DNA of 64,000 bases from Sphagnum compactum (taxonomy: Eukaryota; Bryophyta; Sphagnopsida; Sphagnales). Below the pieces are notes generated by a model. The model was not told where the DNA came from. It made no database searches and saw only the letters and a program-made list of their open reading frames with translations. Where the stretch lies: the NCBI GenBank assembly GCA_965153455.1, contig OZ234500.1, positions 17,669,579 through 17,733,578 of the forward strand. The letters run 5' to 3'. Of the stretch, positions 40,697 to 54,030 are shown in pieces; the stretch's first letter is position 1, and each line of letters starts with the position of its first letter. The position numbers and the translations under genes were made by a program.

Positions 40697-42574
40697 TAAG
40701 CTTACAATCTCACTCCATTTGTTGTCTTCTTTCTGATCTGATTTGTGGCTGTTGGTGATACAGCCTAAAACTCAAAACCCTGTGTACCATAGAAACCAAC
40801 TTGTGTATTTATAAAGCCTGCATATTGATTCTTCCACCACCAATATCATAAGGTCCCACCTGAATGAGCATATATGACATCACAATCTGGTATCAGATTG
40901 TGACCCATCCAGAAGATGCCCTTCCTCTGCTAGACACTAGTAGCATCAGATGTAGTCAAGAGGCCAATCACCTTTCTCCCCAAATCAGGTGACCTGAGCT
41001 GTTAGGTCGCAATCTGTATGCAAATCAAAGATCAGGGACAAAGGTGTCTGGATGCTGTCATTGGCAATCCACCTAGAATCTTATAATAGTTTGCTTGAAA
41101 AGCATGTCTACAAGGATCAGATTGCACTATTCTGCTGTAGTGGTTGTTCGTTTTGCTGACAGTGTCCTCATATGATTCCATTGCCAACATTTCTTTTTTC
41201 CATGTTTTGAAATCAACTATCTTCTCTGATTCACTCAGACAAAAAACATTGGGCACACCTTGTACAGGCTGTCATGGAATCTTTTTTATCAAACAGCAAA
41301 ATCAAGTGCCAATCATCTGATCAACTTTCTGGGCATGGTCCATTGCATCTGAAGATATATCACAATAAAGGTTACGTGGAACATTCCACCTAATCTCAGT
41401 ACAGATTCCATGCTCAATTTTTCAGGATGTATACTTGACAAATGAATTATGAAAGTGTATATAACCCCTTTGTAGCCTGCACGTAACATAACCATAATTG
41501 CAAGTCTGCAACAAACCAGCTCAGCTCTGGAAAAGTTCCTCTCCCAGCCTACCGAATGCAAAGAAAAAGCTCTGAGCCTTTCTGTGACTGATGGAGAACT
41601 CCTTACTTCATGTTCTTCTGCAGCTGTATGATAAATCCCATTGCAAGTAATCTGGAGGTTGATCACCTGAGCTATCATTACCTTCCTTTGATGCAGAGCA
41701 AGTTCTATACTGCATGAGTGGCAAGATGTTAGCCAAATCATCGGGAAATGTTCAGGTTAATGACAGCAGGTTTTTTGCATAATTGATTCAAATTCAGGAG
41801 CATACCTATCTGCAACTGGAACTTCACAGATCCAACTGTTGCTACAAGTTGCTACACCATCCTGCAAATACTTTGAAATAAAAACTTCCATTCACATCAG
41901 TGAATGATGCGCATCTCCTCAACCTGTCATATGAAAGAAGGCATGCATGAAGGAGTGAGTAACACTTCTGCCAGAGAAGGGTGATCTACCATAGTGGTTC
42001 TTATCAGGAGCAACAGCTCAGGAGATTTAACCACAAGAAAGTGTTTAGTTCAAGGTACTACACAGTTAAAAAAAGCTCTGCACAAATATTGCTTTATCTG
42101 ATGCAAGTCCAACCAGAATTTGCAACCTCTGCACCAGGTTGCACAATTGGTTCAAACAGGATCCTTGAAACCATCACAAGCAACAAATCAAATGCTTCAG
42201 AGTAACTGTACCATACAGATAGTCACCTGTTGAATTGCATCCATGAGATTATTGTACCCAACTGACATGACAACAATCAATGATCATGCTTTTTGAAACC
42301 TCCAATTGTGGGATCTATTCTTCAGTAAATGTCATGGGTTGCAATATGATGAAGGCTGGGAAAACCATAATATCAGTTCATCTGATAAAGAGCAAAGATA
42401 CTACTGTAGGTAGCACGCCTAATAGCCAGTAATTAGTCAATTGGTTGCAAGAAAGCAACCTTAACCATTTGATTGGCTGCTTGAAGATTTTTTTATGAGC
42501 AGTGAACTGAACCATACATTCCCAGCTCTCTAAGCACAGCATGATCTCCATGCAAAAGCTACTAAACTACACTA
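40697..42574. other. Convergent intergenic region between flippase and SDHAF2
   Basis: The two genes point at each other, so this stretch should hold both 3' untranslated regions. I see no further gene; the minus-strand frame at 41313-41741 has no family signature. Confidence 0.5.
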
Positions 42575-44436
42575 TTACTGATTACCAACATTGGGTCCAC
42601 CAATTTTGCGGTTGTCATCCCAACCACGGACCCATGGCTGCCCCGGTTGTGCCCTTGTTTCTGGAGATGCAAATGCATGCAAATTCCCTGATATTTGCTC
42701 CTTTACCGCCAGAAAGGCCTGCACACAAACAACACCAGATACTTGTTTGCATGTTTGACAAGGACTTCAACACATGCATTCCAGGACAATACTAGCATTT
42801 CAGGATCACTCTCTGAAGCTTCATGAAGAACTCCAAGACATGCTCAATCCTTGAGAGTTGTGACTCAACTTCTTTAGTCCCATGAGAATTGCATTCCAAC
42901 TTTCAACATTTCCTAGTTGCACCTTTCTGGCAATAAAAGGGTAAGAATCAGCTTGATCATAGACAAGCTCCTTGCATATCAATTCATCAAGACATGCCCA
43001 TGACCATCTTTCAAATTTTTTTTAAAGCCCATTCCTTCTACATTTCCCTCTGCTTTTTCTAATTGCTCCCTACCTGACTCACAAAATCAAAATAATCCAG
43101 GAAGCCAATTGCCAATTTTTTTCATTCAAACCAATTAAAATAATTAGCTGAAAAAGGACAAGTTACTCACAGTATTAGCCACTAAATCAGAAGGTGGCTC
43201 TGCCTGCCCAGTCAGCCATTGCCACAAATCAGGGTTTTCCTGTAACAACAAAACATTCAACAGTTCCTTTCAGACTAGAGTGACATCACATCTGTGCTGT
43301 GTGGTTTCAATTAAAGTTTCTAGACTTCAATTTCAATCCCAATTCTCCAATAACACTGAATCAGCTATAAATCAATAGCCATCTATCTCTACTAACTTAA
43401 CAAAAACCACTCGTTCAGTCAACTCAATAAGTTTGCAATAAGAAAATGCAAAGTCACAACATGCTACCTGCTCGAGCAAATCAACAAGATCTTGCAGTCG
43501 CTTCTCATTCAGTTGTGCTGCATTATTTTCAGCCCATTTACCAAGTAGCAAATCGAGTTCCAGGTAACCCCGCTGCCGGCTCCTGTATAGAATTCTGCAG
43601 AGGTAGCCAACAGTTTGAGAGGATACATGATCAGTCAGTACTTCAAATTGATCAAGTTGATAACACACCAAAGGTACAAGATAGTTTTATCTCTTTTTCA
43701 CACAGCCCTCTAACATAGGGAGAGAGGCCACCAATGGCAAAACATTGTCAACAGTTAAAACAGAGACTTCCTAACAGACTTCTTCAATATGTGAAACTTC
43801 TTGCAGCAAATATAAAGAGTGGCAAAAACCTGTTAATGATGCGGCGCTTTGATTCTTCATCACTGGAATGCTCCTCCCAACTGTTTGAAACACCATCTCC
43901 ACTTGCCTTGTTGCAGAAAGTGGCTGTCCTTAAAGAATTAGCAACACTGCACGCCTGATCCCTGCAACAATCAGCCATTCCTGATCCTTCAATTGAACCA
44001 CATGTACTGATGCATGCTGCTCTCACGGAAACCCTAATAAATCCTGTTCCATGATTGCAACCTTCAAGAGCTACTGAGTTTCTTCTCAGAGACACACTAA
44101 TTGTTGGTTAGGTAGTCACCAGCTCTAAGCACTCACCTTCTGGCTTTTTCTTTGATTGATGGTTCCGAACCAAGCTAGACGTGTTTTCATCCTCAAGAAT
44201 CCGCAAAAGTCGCAGAAGGGTTTCGAATCAAGAAGAATTGAGCGGGGTGGGGGAGGGGAGTAAGGTAGGAAGGGAAATCAGACTAGTACTCACTGGCGTA
44301 AACGCTCGGCAGATCGCTGCTCCATCGAATGATAAAAACCTGAGGAGGAGGAGCTTCCCGCTGAAGATCCATACCGGGCGACAGAGGCAGCAGCAACCCT
44401 AGAGAAAAGAAACCTGCTCACAGATCTGGTGCTCAT
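42575..44436 (-). CDS. SDHAF2: Succinate dehydrogenase assembly factor 2 (SDHAF2/Sdh5), mitochondrial
   Basis: Five predicted exons: 44436-44294, 43961-43830, 43594-43468, 43239-43171 and 42718-42575; 204 residues, phases all closing. The N-terminus (MSTRSVSRFLFSRVAAASVA, then Ser-rich sequence) lacks acidic residues and looks like a mitochondrial presequence. The family core is complete: SKRRIINRILYRSRQRGYLE, LDLLLGKWAENN, LVDLLEQENPDLWQWLTGQ, followed by the plant-specific C-terminus ETRAQPGQPWVRGWDD. SDHAF2 is needed to attach FAD covalently to the flavoprotein subunit SDH1 in the mitochondrial matrix, and so for respiratory complex II. The DUF339/Sdh5 fold is short and the RGYLELD motif is characteristic. 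The start is the first ATG of an open exon that ends in a clean GTGAGT donor. Confidence 0.95.
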
Positions 44437-44820
44437 GATTCCAAATACCCAGAGAGCTTAATTCTCCTTCCAATTCGAACAAGAATTTCTTCCTAGATTT
44501 ACAGAAAAAGGAAAACAACAACAACAACAAGAAGGATGCAACAGGAGGAAGCTAGTGCGTCTAGAAAACTCCGGATTCCACGAAATTCCAAGCACGAAAG
44601 CGCAACCGATCCACGACAACGAGAAACGCTTCACTGGAAAGGGTTCGAAGCTCACAAGCACTGTACCCATTTCGAGATGCCACACATGTCAACGAGATCC
44701 CAAACGTGATGTCCTATTCACACTACAACCCCATTACAAGTTTTGGCCTCTGTCACGTTCATACTGTGCATTGCCACGTGTGGACCCGATAAAAATCTCC
44801 TGATATCTTTCGGGTCGGGT
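44437..44820 (-). promoter_or_regulatory. Probable SDHAF2 leader and promoter region
   Basis: This lies directly upstream of the minus-strand ATG at 44436. It contains an ACA/GTT trinucleotide stretch (about 44516-44531). A transcription start cannot be assigned. Confidence 0.4.
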
Positions 44821-44867
44821 TCCAAGCCAGGTACATCGTACCCAGCAAAACTCGGGTTCGGGTCCAG

Positions 44868-44982
44868 GCAGTGTTTACCCGGCCCTTTATGTGCAGGGTA
44901 AATCAGGGCAAATGATTTACCCGCTCAACACTGCATTACACCTGGTAATTTACCAGCACATACCCTATGGTGCTGGTAAATT
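44868..44982. repeat. Nested foldback cluster upstream of SDHAF2
   Basis: Three inverted repeats lie in 115 bp. The outer pair is GCAGTGTT (44868-44875) with AACACTGC (44927-44934). Inside it, GGGTAAATCA (44896-44905) pairs with TGATTTACCC (44913-44922). Next to these, AATTTACCAGCAC (44947-44959) pairs with GTGCTGGTAAATT (44970-44982). All the pairs are perfect. Confidence 0.8.
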
Positions 44983-46990
44983 GTCCAATAAATTTTCTGA
45001 CCAATAATATGGGGTATGGGTTGACCAATAATATTTTCTGCTCAAATTAGTTTACGATAAATTTCAATCATGAGAAAAATCATCACCACCACATGAATTA
45101 TCTTAGTTTTAAATATTCAAATTTTCTTAGTTAATTTGTCTTGTGTAATTGTTATTTGTAGAATTAATGTAGAAAAAAAATTTGATATTTTATTTTTATT
45201 TTTTTGAAACCCCAACCATGATTGAGCCCCCATAAGCATTTGGAATTAATCCAAATCAAGGGAACCTTTCACGTAAGGTTTTTTTTATAAAATTAATCAA
45301 TATTTTCCATGAAAATTTGGCACTCATTTTTGTTTTAGGTTAGCTCACATGTTGGAGTTATTTCTTGATTCAGAAATGTGAGTTGAAATCATGATAGAGG
45401 ACAATTAATATAATTTCAAATGATCTCATTTTCCTAAGACCTTTACATATTATATTTTGTGTAATAATAATATTCACCGGAGGCCTTTAAATTTGAAATT
45501 TGTAAGTAATATCTTACAAAATGTCTTGATTATAATGAATTAAACTCATTACCAGTAGTTGGAAGTTGGTCATGACAATTAGTTTATATTATTGACATTA
45601 AGTTATCAAGTTCATATCAATAATTGGACATGCATGTCAATTATCTCAATTTGCACAAGTCAATCATTAACAATCATTTAAGTGAAGAGCTTCCAAACTA
45701 TTCATTGCAATTCATCAAAAATGTGTCAACAATTTTACACCCACAAGCTTGATTGAATATAGGTCTTTGACAATACTAACATTTGTTGCATTTGAAAAGT
45801 AGATGTGAATATGATTACAATCATCAATGAAATGTGTATATTATTATGTTGACACAACAATACCCAAAACTACACATAAATCAACAATTATGATAGAACT
45901 TGAATGTCAATCATACACTATATATCAATGGAAGAAGTTGTTAGCAATTATAGACAAAATATAGAATGTATACATAGTTTTAAAAAATTATTTGCATAAA
46001 TGATTTTGATAATTGGGTGTAATTTTAAAGAGGTAACATAATTGTGAAATGACAAAGGCAAAAGCCTAATATGTGTTAACTATTATCTATATAAAATGAA
46101 TTGGAGTTTTTTGCATCATGCAATGTGTGATCATGAATCAATAATTTCAAATAATTTACATAGCTCATGGTTACATTAGGTTCATTCATATGAATTCTAA
46201 AATTATTATATACATCGAAACAAAATAATAATAAAATGTGCATGATTAAGTAGGAAAATACATTGATTTAAGAATTGTTGTAATGTTCATTTATAACATA
46301 CCACACTTCCATTGCATGCTTGTACCTTGAATTGAATTGAAGTTGAATTCAATTCAATTGGATTAAAATTCAATTTTAAAAAATGAGATGCAAATTGGTG
46401 CATGAAATATTGAAAATTTGTTCATGAATATGGTGTTGGGAAAAAACTGAAAAAAACATATTTGAAAAGACATAAGTCATTCCATGCCTCTTTACTTGGG
46501 AATGGGCTAAATAGATTTCACAATAGAATTTGGTATAGATCCGTGTCATATTATTTGTCACATATTGGTCACATATGAAATTAAATGGATAATAGGGGTC
46601 TACTTGGATGAGAATAATTTTTAAAATTCATCCTCTTCAAAGATGCACACATATAGATTAATCAAAATCTAGAATGACATATATAATTGAAAACAAAAAA
46701 CAACCCTTGACAAAGAAGAAATTTTTGGAAAGCATGTTAATAAGTTGTGGTGCCATGTAGAAATCCATGGAAATAATTTAATTGGAGGATTGGGTAAAGG
46801 CAAAAAGTGGTGCCAAAGTTTAGGGTACATAATAATGTAAGAAGTGAATTTTTTTAATGTAGAAACTAGATTTTGGTGTTTTTGGGTGCAAATCTGGACA
46901 TTCCAAAGATTGTTGTATGTCATGTTTGCCACATTCATGTGTCTTTGAATGAATTCAAAAAAGGAATATTTTAGATAGAAACCAAACAAT
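44983..46990. other. AT-rich intergenic DNA
   Basis: GACCAATAATAT occurs twice, near 44999 and 45033. I see no gene or further clear repeat. Confidence 0.45.
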
Positions 46991-47185
46991 ATCATATGGA
47001 CCTAATCCATATCAACAAGGAATTTTTTATTTTAAGAAAAAAATTAATTAAAAAAATCATATGGACCTAATCCATATGAACAAAGGAATTTTTTATTTTA
47101 AAAATAAAAGTAAAATAATAATAATAATAATAATCATATGGACCTAATCCATATCGACAAAGGAAATTGTTGTTTAAAATTAAAG
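46991..47185. repeat. Tandem repeat of 65-77 bp around ATCATATGGACCTAATCCAT
   Basis: ATCATATGGACCTAATCCAT starts at 46991, 47056 and 47133. Each unit continues with AT-x-AACAAAGGAA-like sequence and an AT-rich spacer; the spacing grows to 77 bp where an AAT microsatellite (about 47114-47134) has expanded. The core is itself nearly palindromic (ATATGGAC..TCCATAT). Confidence 0.85.
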
Positions 47186-50100
47186 GTAATAATTAAAAAA
47201 TCTCAATGTAACACTAGTCAAGTCATTTCAATAGTGGTATGGTGAATTCAAAAAATGTAAATTTGCTTTAGAGGTTGAGGATTTGGGGTTTCCTTGGTAG
47301 ATTTTTTAAATTAGTGGTGAGAGTATCATTTGAATGTAGAATTTGTGATACCAATGGTTAGAATGTGTAGATAACAATCTGAATGTTTAAAAGTTCAAAG
47401 ATTTGAAGTTTGTGTCTTGGATTTATCTTGGATTAATTGATTTTCAAAGTTTAATCGTATGGGCATAGATCCATGCAAAGTTGAAAACATTACCAACATT
47501 GGTATAAGTGTAGAAATAGAAAAGGCTTTCAAGGGAAGAGATGGTGGATTAGTTGGAAGGCAAACAATATGAATGTTCACAACTATGAATTGTGTTGCAA
47601 TATTGAAACACTATTTATGTTCATTCCCCTTTGACAATAAGTAGTGTTCAACAATTTTCTTCAAGTGTTGATTGTCCCAACACAAGGGGCACCAAAGAAA
47701 TTTGACAAAATATGCATTTAATTGCACACAATTACAAATGAATAAGGTGTTTAAGCATAACCCTACCTTAGTTAGCACTTGTACTTGCAAGGCTCAAACT
47801 CCAATTTACTTACAAATTCATGCTACGATGAAATAATAATGGGGTCAAAGAGAATTCCATGCTAGAGGTCGGTGAGTGGACTTTGACCATGTTTTTCTTA
47901 CTAGATTGTGTTATGGAAAAGAAACTATGGCAAGAGGCCCAAGTAGAGAAAAAGAAGAGAAATTTAATCCTAGAATGACTTCTTGGGGATAAGAAATTAT
48001 ATAAATTGAATCCAAAGTCCAAGCCTTGAAGGACAAATTTTTGGACATGTAAACTACATTAATAAACACAGAACAAAATTGAACATGTTTCCTTTACAAC
48101 AAAAGTTAATATTTGTGCAATATGAGGTTCAGGGAAAGGAAATTTTTAAATGTTTAGTATTTGACTCAAGTGCATGTCACACAATTGTTGATGTTGTGAG
48201 GTTTTCATTTTTTAATTCTATAAAGGAATTGCAAGGGGTTCAAAAATTGATGAAACTTTAAGAATTTGTAATAGACATATTTGTGAATAGGGTGCCAAAA
48301 AAGTGATAAAGAACTTTTAACCAATATAATATTTAAGTAATTTTTGGCTTATACCTATACATAGATCCATATAACATTATTGGTTCATACTTTTAGTTAG
48401 AGATGTTTTCCAAAAGCTTGAATTACAACCAACCTTTCTTGAGTGGGATTTTGAAATCAAGTGGAGTATTTTTTTGTCCTTTCATTTTGGTATGGTGCTT
48501 CATGAGGAACCAAGAATTTATGCAAATATACTTAATTCCCTTATGGACTCTTGAATCCCCCCTCGATCTTGGTGAAGGGGGCGTCATGTAAAAATTGGTG
48601 TGGGCTGGGTATTTGATTTTTTTTTATGAAAGTTGGGTATGGGTTTCTTTTTTAAATTAAAATAAAAAACTAATTGAATTTGGTTGATTGAATATTTTAC
48701 CTTTTAAAGAATCACCCAAAGGTGAGTTTTTCACGTTTAGAGTTGGACATGTATAGGGCATGGGCAAGGTTTGGATATTTGTTTAAACAAGTATTATATA
48801 TTTGTTTATTTAATAAAAGCCCAAGCATATTTATCAAGTAAATTTTAAGGTTGGGTTCTTTGATAAAACTTTGAATGGGTATATTAAGTGTACTGGTAGG
48901 TTTATTGAACTTCTTTGAAAAATACCTTGTTAAATTAAATACTTAAGCTAAAAAAAACATTGATTACCATAGTACCTTTACCATTTGGCAAAAAATTGTC
49001 GAACAATTAATTAAATTTTAAATTTTAAGTTTAGCACTTGGTTTTTTAATTTTTAATTTTTCAATAGGTAATGGTAATAAAAAATAATAAACAAATTGTT
49101 GTCATTGTTATGGAACAATCTAATGTGTGTAAATTGCTTCAATTATAAGGTGATGTCCCTGCAAGTCTACGATTCAAACCTTGATAGTGGAAACTTTGAG
49201 TTTATTAATAATAAATATATATCTTTTAAAATTTGACAAAATAGAATATATTTTAATTTATGCCGAAATGGTAAAAGTACTATGGTATTAAAATTGAAGG
49301 CACAACACCCAAAAAAAGGAAGTTTAGACATATTTTTAAAATCCAAACAAAGAAAAATGTGGTTAAAGTTCAAAATCAAAAGATGAATTTTTTAACCTAA
49401 AACTTATTCCAAACCTAAGAAAAATTGGAACTAATAATCTATTGCATAAGAAATATGGCATTGTGTCAATATTGGCTTTTAAGGGGAAGTTAAAATTTTC
49501 TTTTGCATGTTCCAAGTTTTATATTCCATCCCCCATATTCACATCCTTAAACAAAAAAGTGGCAACAAGATTTAACAACTAACAACAAACAAAATAGTTG
49601 AACCAAAACTTCACACACCATGTTCCAAGGTCTAGATGGACCCAAACTCACATCCCTTCAAACATTGGAGCTCACAATTATAATATAAAAACTAGAAACA
49701 AATAAGAAAACATACTCTAGATGAAAGCTCAAGATAAACAAGCAAACATGCAACCTTGATGCAATAACTTGAAGCCCAATGCATCAAACTGTTTCAAATT
49801 AGAAACATAAGATGGGCATGAGCAAGGAACAAAACACATGACATACAAAGGACAAAAGACAATAGACAAAATTAAAGCCCGATTGATGACACAAAAAACA
49901 CCAATCATAAGTTGCATAATGGACACAAAACACCACGACACTAAAAAAAAAGGGCAAAGTATTCATAAAAACAAATTAAACCCCATAGATGACACACAAA
50001 ATACATACCACACAAATGAAAATCAACATAGAACACATGAAAAACCTCAGGCCAACTTGGAATCATTGCATGGAAGAATTTTCTACTTTCTATAGCCCTT

Positions 50101-53100
50101 TAAAGCTTGACATAGAACCCATTTCGTCATCTCCAATTGTCTAGGGCCTATAATAAGGTCACATTTATCATTGCAATAACATAAAAACAATCCCTAGTTC
50201 TAGATTCAATTGCATGGTAATTGTTCATTAGAGTTGGCCATATAGTCGCCAAAACCAACATCTCATTTTCAATTCCACATTAGCAACCATGAATTGGAAA
50301 CATGAAACATTTATAGAATAAAAAAAACAAAAAATTGGTCAAATGCATCACACTACCACCTATTGTAGGCATTTTAAGCTTTTGAAAATTCTTCATGTTC
50401 CACTTTGACATGTTCAAATTCAATATCCAACTCCACCTTAATTGAAAAATTAGAAAAGTTGGGGCATCAAACACATGGATGAAATGGCTAATTGTTTTTT
50501 AAAAAATTCATTTGTTAATATTTTTTATTTGAAGGTGGTTAGCATTTGTGAATTGTAGTTAGGATTCCAACAATAGAAAAAAATCTTTTTTGTTTCAATT
50601 TAGGAATCTAGGATGCCCAAAATTTGTCTTGTTAATTCACAACAATTGTTGGAAATTTGTGTTCTTATGTATGCCACCATGTCAAAGTGCATTTGCAATT
50701 TCCATCAAGCTTAAAGGATATTGATAGTAATTGTATAATTCTCTACCAACAAGGTCCTTCAAACTATTTGTAGTTTTATCCATGGTGCAAAACATGTCTT
50801 CATTTGTATTAAATGCATCAACTTCTTCAATAACAATTGGCATTGATAGCTCATAAACCTCCATTAATAAAAGCAACAACAATTAGAACTACAACATTAT
50901 CATGACCCACATAAATTGTATTAGGTGCATGGACTTAATTTTTGGGATGGACAACTTTAATGCCAACACATTATGACCATTCTTTTAAAATGTGAGTAAA
51001 AAAGAAAGGAAATGGTTTAAAAATTCTAACACTTGCCATTTCATGTGGCACACAAATTCTTCCAATTCTTAATAACAAATAGAAGCTTTTGGATCTGCTA
51101 AGCTATCAAGAATAACCATAGAAGCAAAATTTCTACAAAATGCATGATATGTAGAAATGATGAAGTGTGGGGTATTTTCAAGGAGTCCCAACTTTGGTTG
51201 ATAACATATTAGTAATAACAATTGGTGACAAAACTGTCACCATTACTTTGTAAATTGCCCAAGTTCTTGGAGAAGGTATGTGGTTTTGTAATGCCACACT
51301 TTGACGACTATAACATAGAATAAGAATGCCTTAAAATGTCAATGCATATTGGAATAACGAAACCTAGCTTTCAAACTTGTAGCCTTGAAAATTAAAAACC
51401 CATACATATCTAAGGCACAAAAACAAGATCTACATAAACAAGAACAAGATTTACAAAAAAAACTATATGTAATGAACAAAAACCCAATGTTGAAAATTGA
51501 TTAAAATTAGAAACATACAATGGGGAAGAACAAATCACATACTTTATTTTCATATGCATGCTTAATTTTTTGGGTTTTAATCTAGAATCTATGCATGCTT
51601 GACCCCATGCTTGCCTCCCCTTGCTAGATTTTTTTGGCCAAGTAATAAATTTTTGGGTGTTAGCTTTTGCACCCTTTACATATGCATAGGTTAATCCCCA
51701 AGAGATTTTTTCTTCTATAATAACATTATAGAAAACCTTGGATATGCCATGCCCAAAACAAGACCCATGAAAAGACTCCAACATGCCCAAACTCTTATTA
51801 AAACCACAAATTTCATAGTAATTGCATAAGGTTGAAAGTTAGACCCCTTGTCTTTGACATACATAATAATTTTCTTTGTGAGGGAAAATTTGTGATGGTG
51901 TGTCCAAAATTTTGGAACCATGGTTGCCATAATAATTTTAGTAACATCAAACAAACCAACTACCACATTTTTAGGCTTCAGTTAGTTGTTGGACATGAAA
52001 TTGACAACCACAACAAACACATTGTGCGCCCCTACAAACATCCATGAATCTAAAGCACATGTGACAAACAAACTTGTGAGCAATGCAGGTTATACATATG
52101 TGGCCAAAGTTTTTGCATTAACATAGGTAACTATAACCTTTTCCACAAACACTTTCTTTGATGGGAAGATAATTTTGAGGCATAACTTGTAAGCCATTTA
52201 GTACAACCAAATGAATTTAACCATTCCTATTAGCAAAAAACCTTTAATCACATATAACATTACATCTTCTAAGAAAACAATTTGGGTTTCATAGTCTTTT
52301 TTAAACTAGTTAATAGAGGAAAAAAATCTAGAAATTGCACTTGGGGAACATTTAGTGGTTGGTCACATTCAAGTCAAGATCTAAGTTGATTGTTTACCTC
52401 TTCCCACTAAGATCAACAACTTGGTTGTTGTTCACTTGGAAAAATGCCCAAGTGGATGAGGTGTGAGAGTGAGGTTTTCATGTAGTAATTGGTTTTTTCA
52501 TATTCAACATACCTCAACAACTTGACGCTCCTTAACTTCATGTTTTTTTTTCAACTTCAAGATTATTATTGTTAGTAATACCTGCAATCACTTATGGGGG
52601 ATTGAAATCATGCACTTTAAAACCATGCAAATCAACAAAGTTATTTGGAGAATCCATTAACTACCATGCAAGTTATGATGGAATGGTTTTTGTGAACATA
52701 CAACAAAAAAAACAATTTGAAAGTTTTTGATAAGCTTGAAGCAAAGAAATGAATGCATTACAACAAAATGCATTTGTGTACACCAAGTGATTTCACTAGA
52801 TTTTGAGTGAATTCATTGATCCTAGTGAACAGGACCTGATGGGGATGTAATGATGGGACTAGTGAACTGCACCCACATTTTGCAACAGTGATGTGATGTA
52901 GCAAATTGGGTTGTCAATAAATTTTTTGGTGATCTCAAATGAAGGAATGAACATGATGCTTGAATTAGGGCATTTGGTGAAGCTTTCAACAACTTTGTCA
53001 AACAAAATACTTTGAAATTTTTTAACAACTTTAAAAGCTTGCAAGAAGGAAGAAATTAAAAAACTCTTCATAAAACACACATGAGTGCCCACACTCATGC

Positions 53101-53639
53101 ATAAAGCACACATAGACGACCTTCGAAAATAAAATCTTTTAGCAAGCTAATTGCAAGGTTGGAAAGATGGCATGACTTGAAAGCTTGAGAAAAGATACCA
53201 ATGTGCACAAAACTAACATTTAAAACAAGTGCAAGTTCCCAAAACACTTACCTTCTTTAGTTCCAATGTCATTTGTGATTTCCATAGCCTCCAATAATTT
53301 CTTGTTGTCACCAATGCCATTGGGTTGTCGAAACTTTATTCCATTGATGTGACAATGATGTTCACTTCTTGGTAACCACATTCAAAGAAAATGTTAAAGA
53401 TTTCAAGCTCTAACTATATTTAACCTACAAACTTTTAAGCATTTTTTAATGTCATTTTCTTAAACAAATCCTAAATTGAATACCCATCCTTTCAGGTATG
53501 AGCATGATATTTAACCTGATTGTTTCTCAAATACTTTCGTGTATTATTAATGACGGGTTAATGACGATGGTGGTTATTGATGATGGTACTATGCTAAGGG
53601 TGAGGGGAGGGGTGGTTTACAAAAAGCTGGGTAGGAGGT
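47186..53639. other. AT-rich intergenic DNA, no gene recognised
   Basis: About 6.4 kb of A/T-rich sequence with only short open frames and no protein signature. It reads like long-decayed repetitive DNA. I see no RNA gene. Confidence 0.5.
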
Positions 53640-53950
53640 AGGTGCCAAGTCTTTGCCAATTTAACTTGCAATTATATACATGTATATATCCAATCAAAGA
53701 TCCAATGGGCATTTGGTGTTAGACCTCATACCCACCCCACATTGGTAAAACCCAAAAGCACCAACAAAATTTTGGGTTGTTTCTAGAATTTTCAGGTGTC
53801 AAGTCTTTGCCAATATAACTTGCAACTAATATACATGTATATATCCGATCAAAGATCCAATGGGTATTTGGTGTTAGACCCCTCATACCCACCCCACATT
53901 GGTAAAAACCAAAAGCACCATCAAAATTTTGGGTTGTTTCTAAAATTTTC
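53640..53950. repeat. 154-bp tandem duplication
   Basis: AGGTGCCAAGTCTTTGCCAA starts at 53640 and a near-identical unit (AGGTGTCAAGTCTTTGCC) at 53794. Both contain ATATACATGTATATATCC, GATCAAAGATCCAATGGG, CATACCCACCCCACATTGG and AATTTTGGGTTGTTTCTA. Identity is high by eye, with small indels. The minus-strand frame at 53719-53955 is an artefact of this duplication. Confidence 0.9.
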
Positions 53951-54030
53951 ATCAAAAGACTAAATTAAGTCATCTGAATCCAACTTTAACATTTACTGAA
54001 CAACTATGGCCATTAAAAGGCGTCGTCACT

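Noticed and set aside
53719-53955. Minus-strand frame of 78 codons with internal repetition
   Set aside because: It is an artefact of the 154-bp tandem duplication; the two halves are the same DNA read in different frames.
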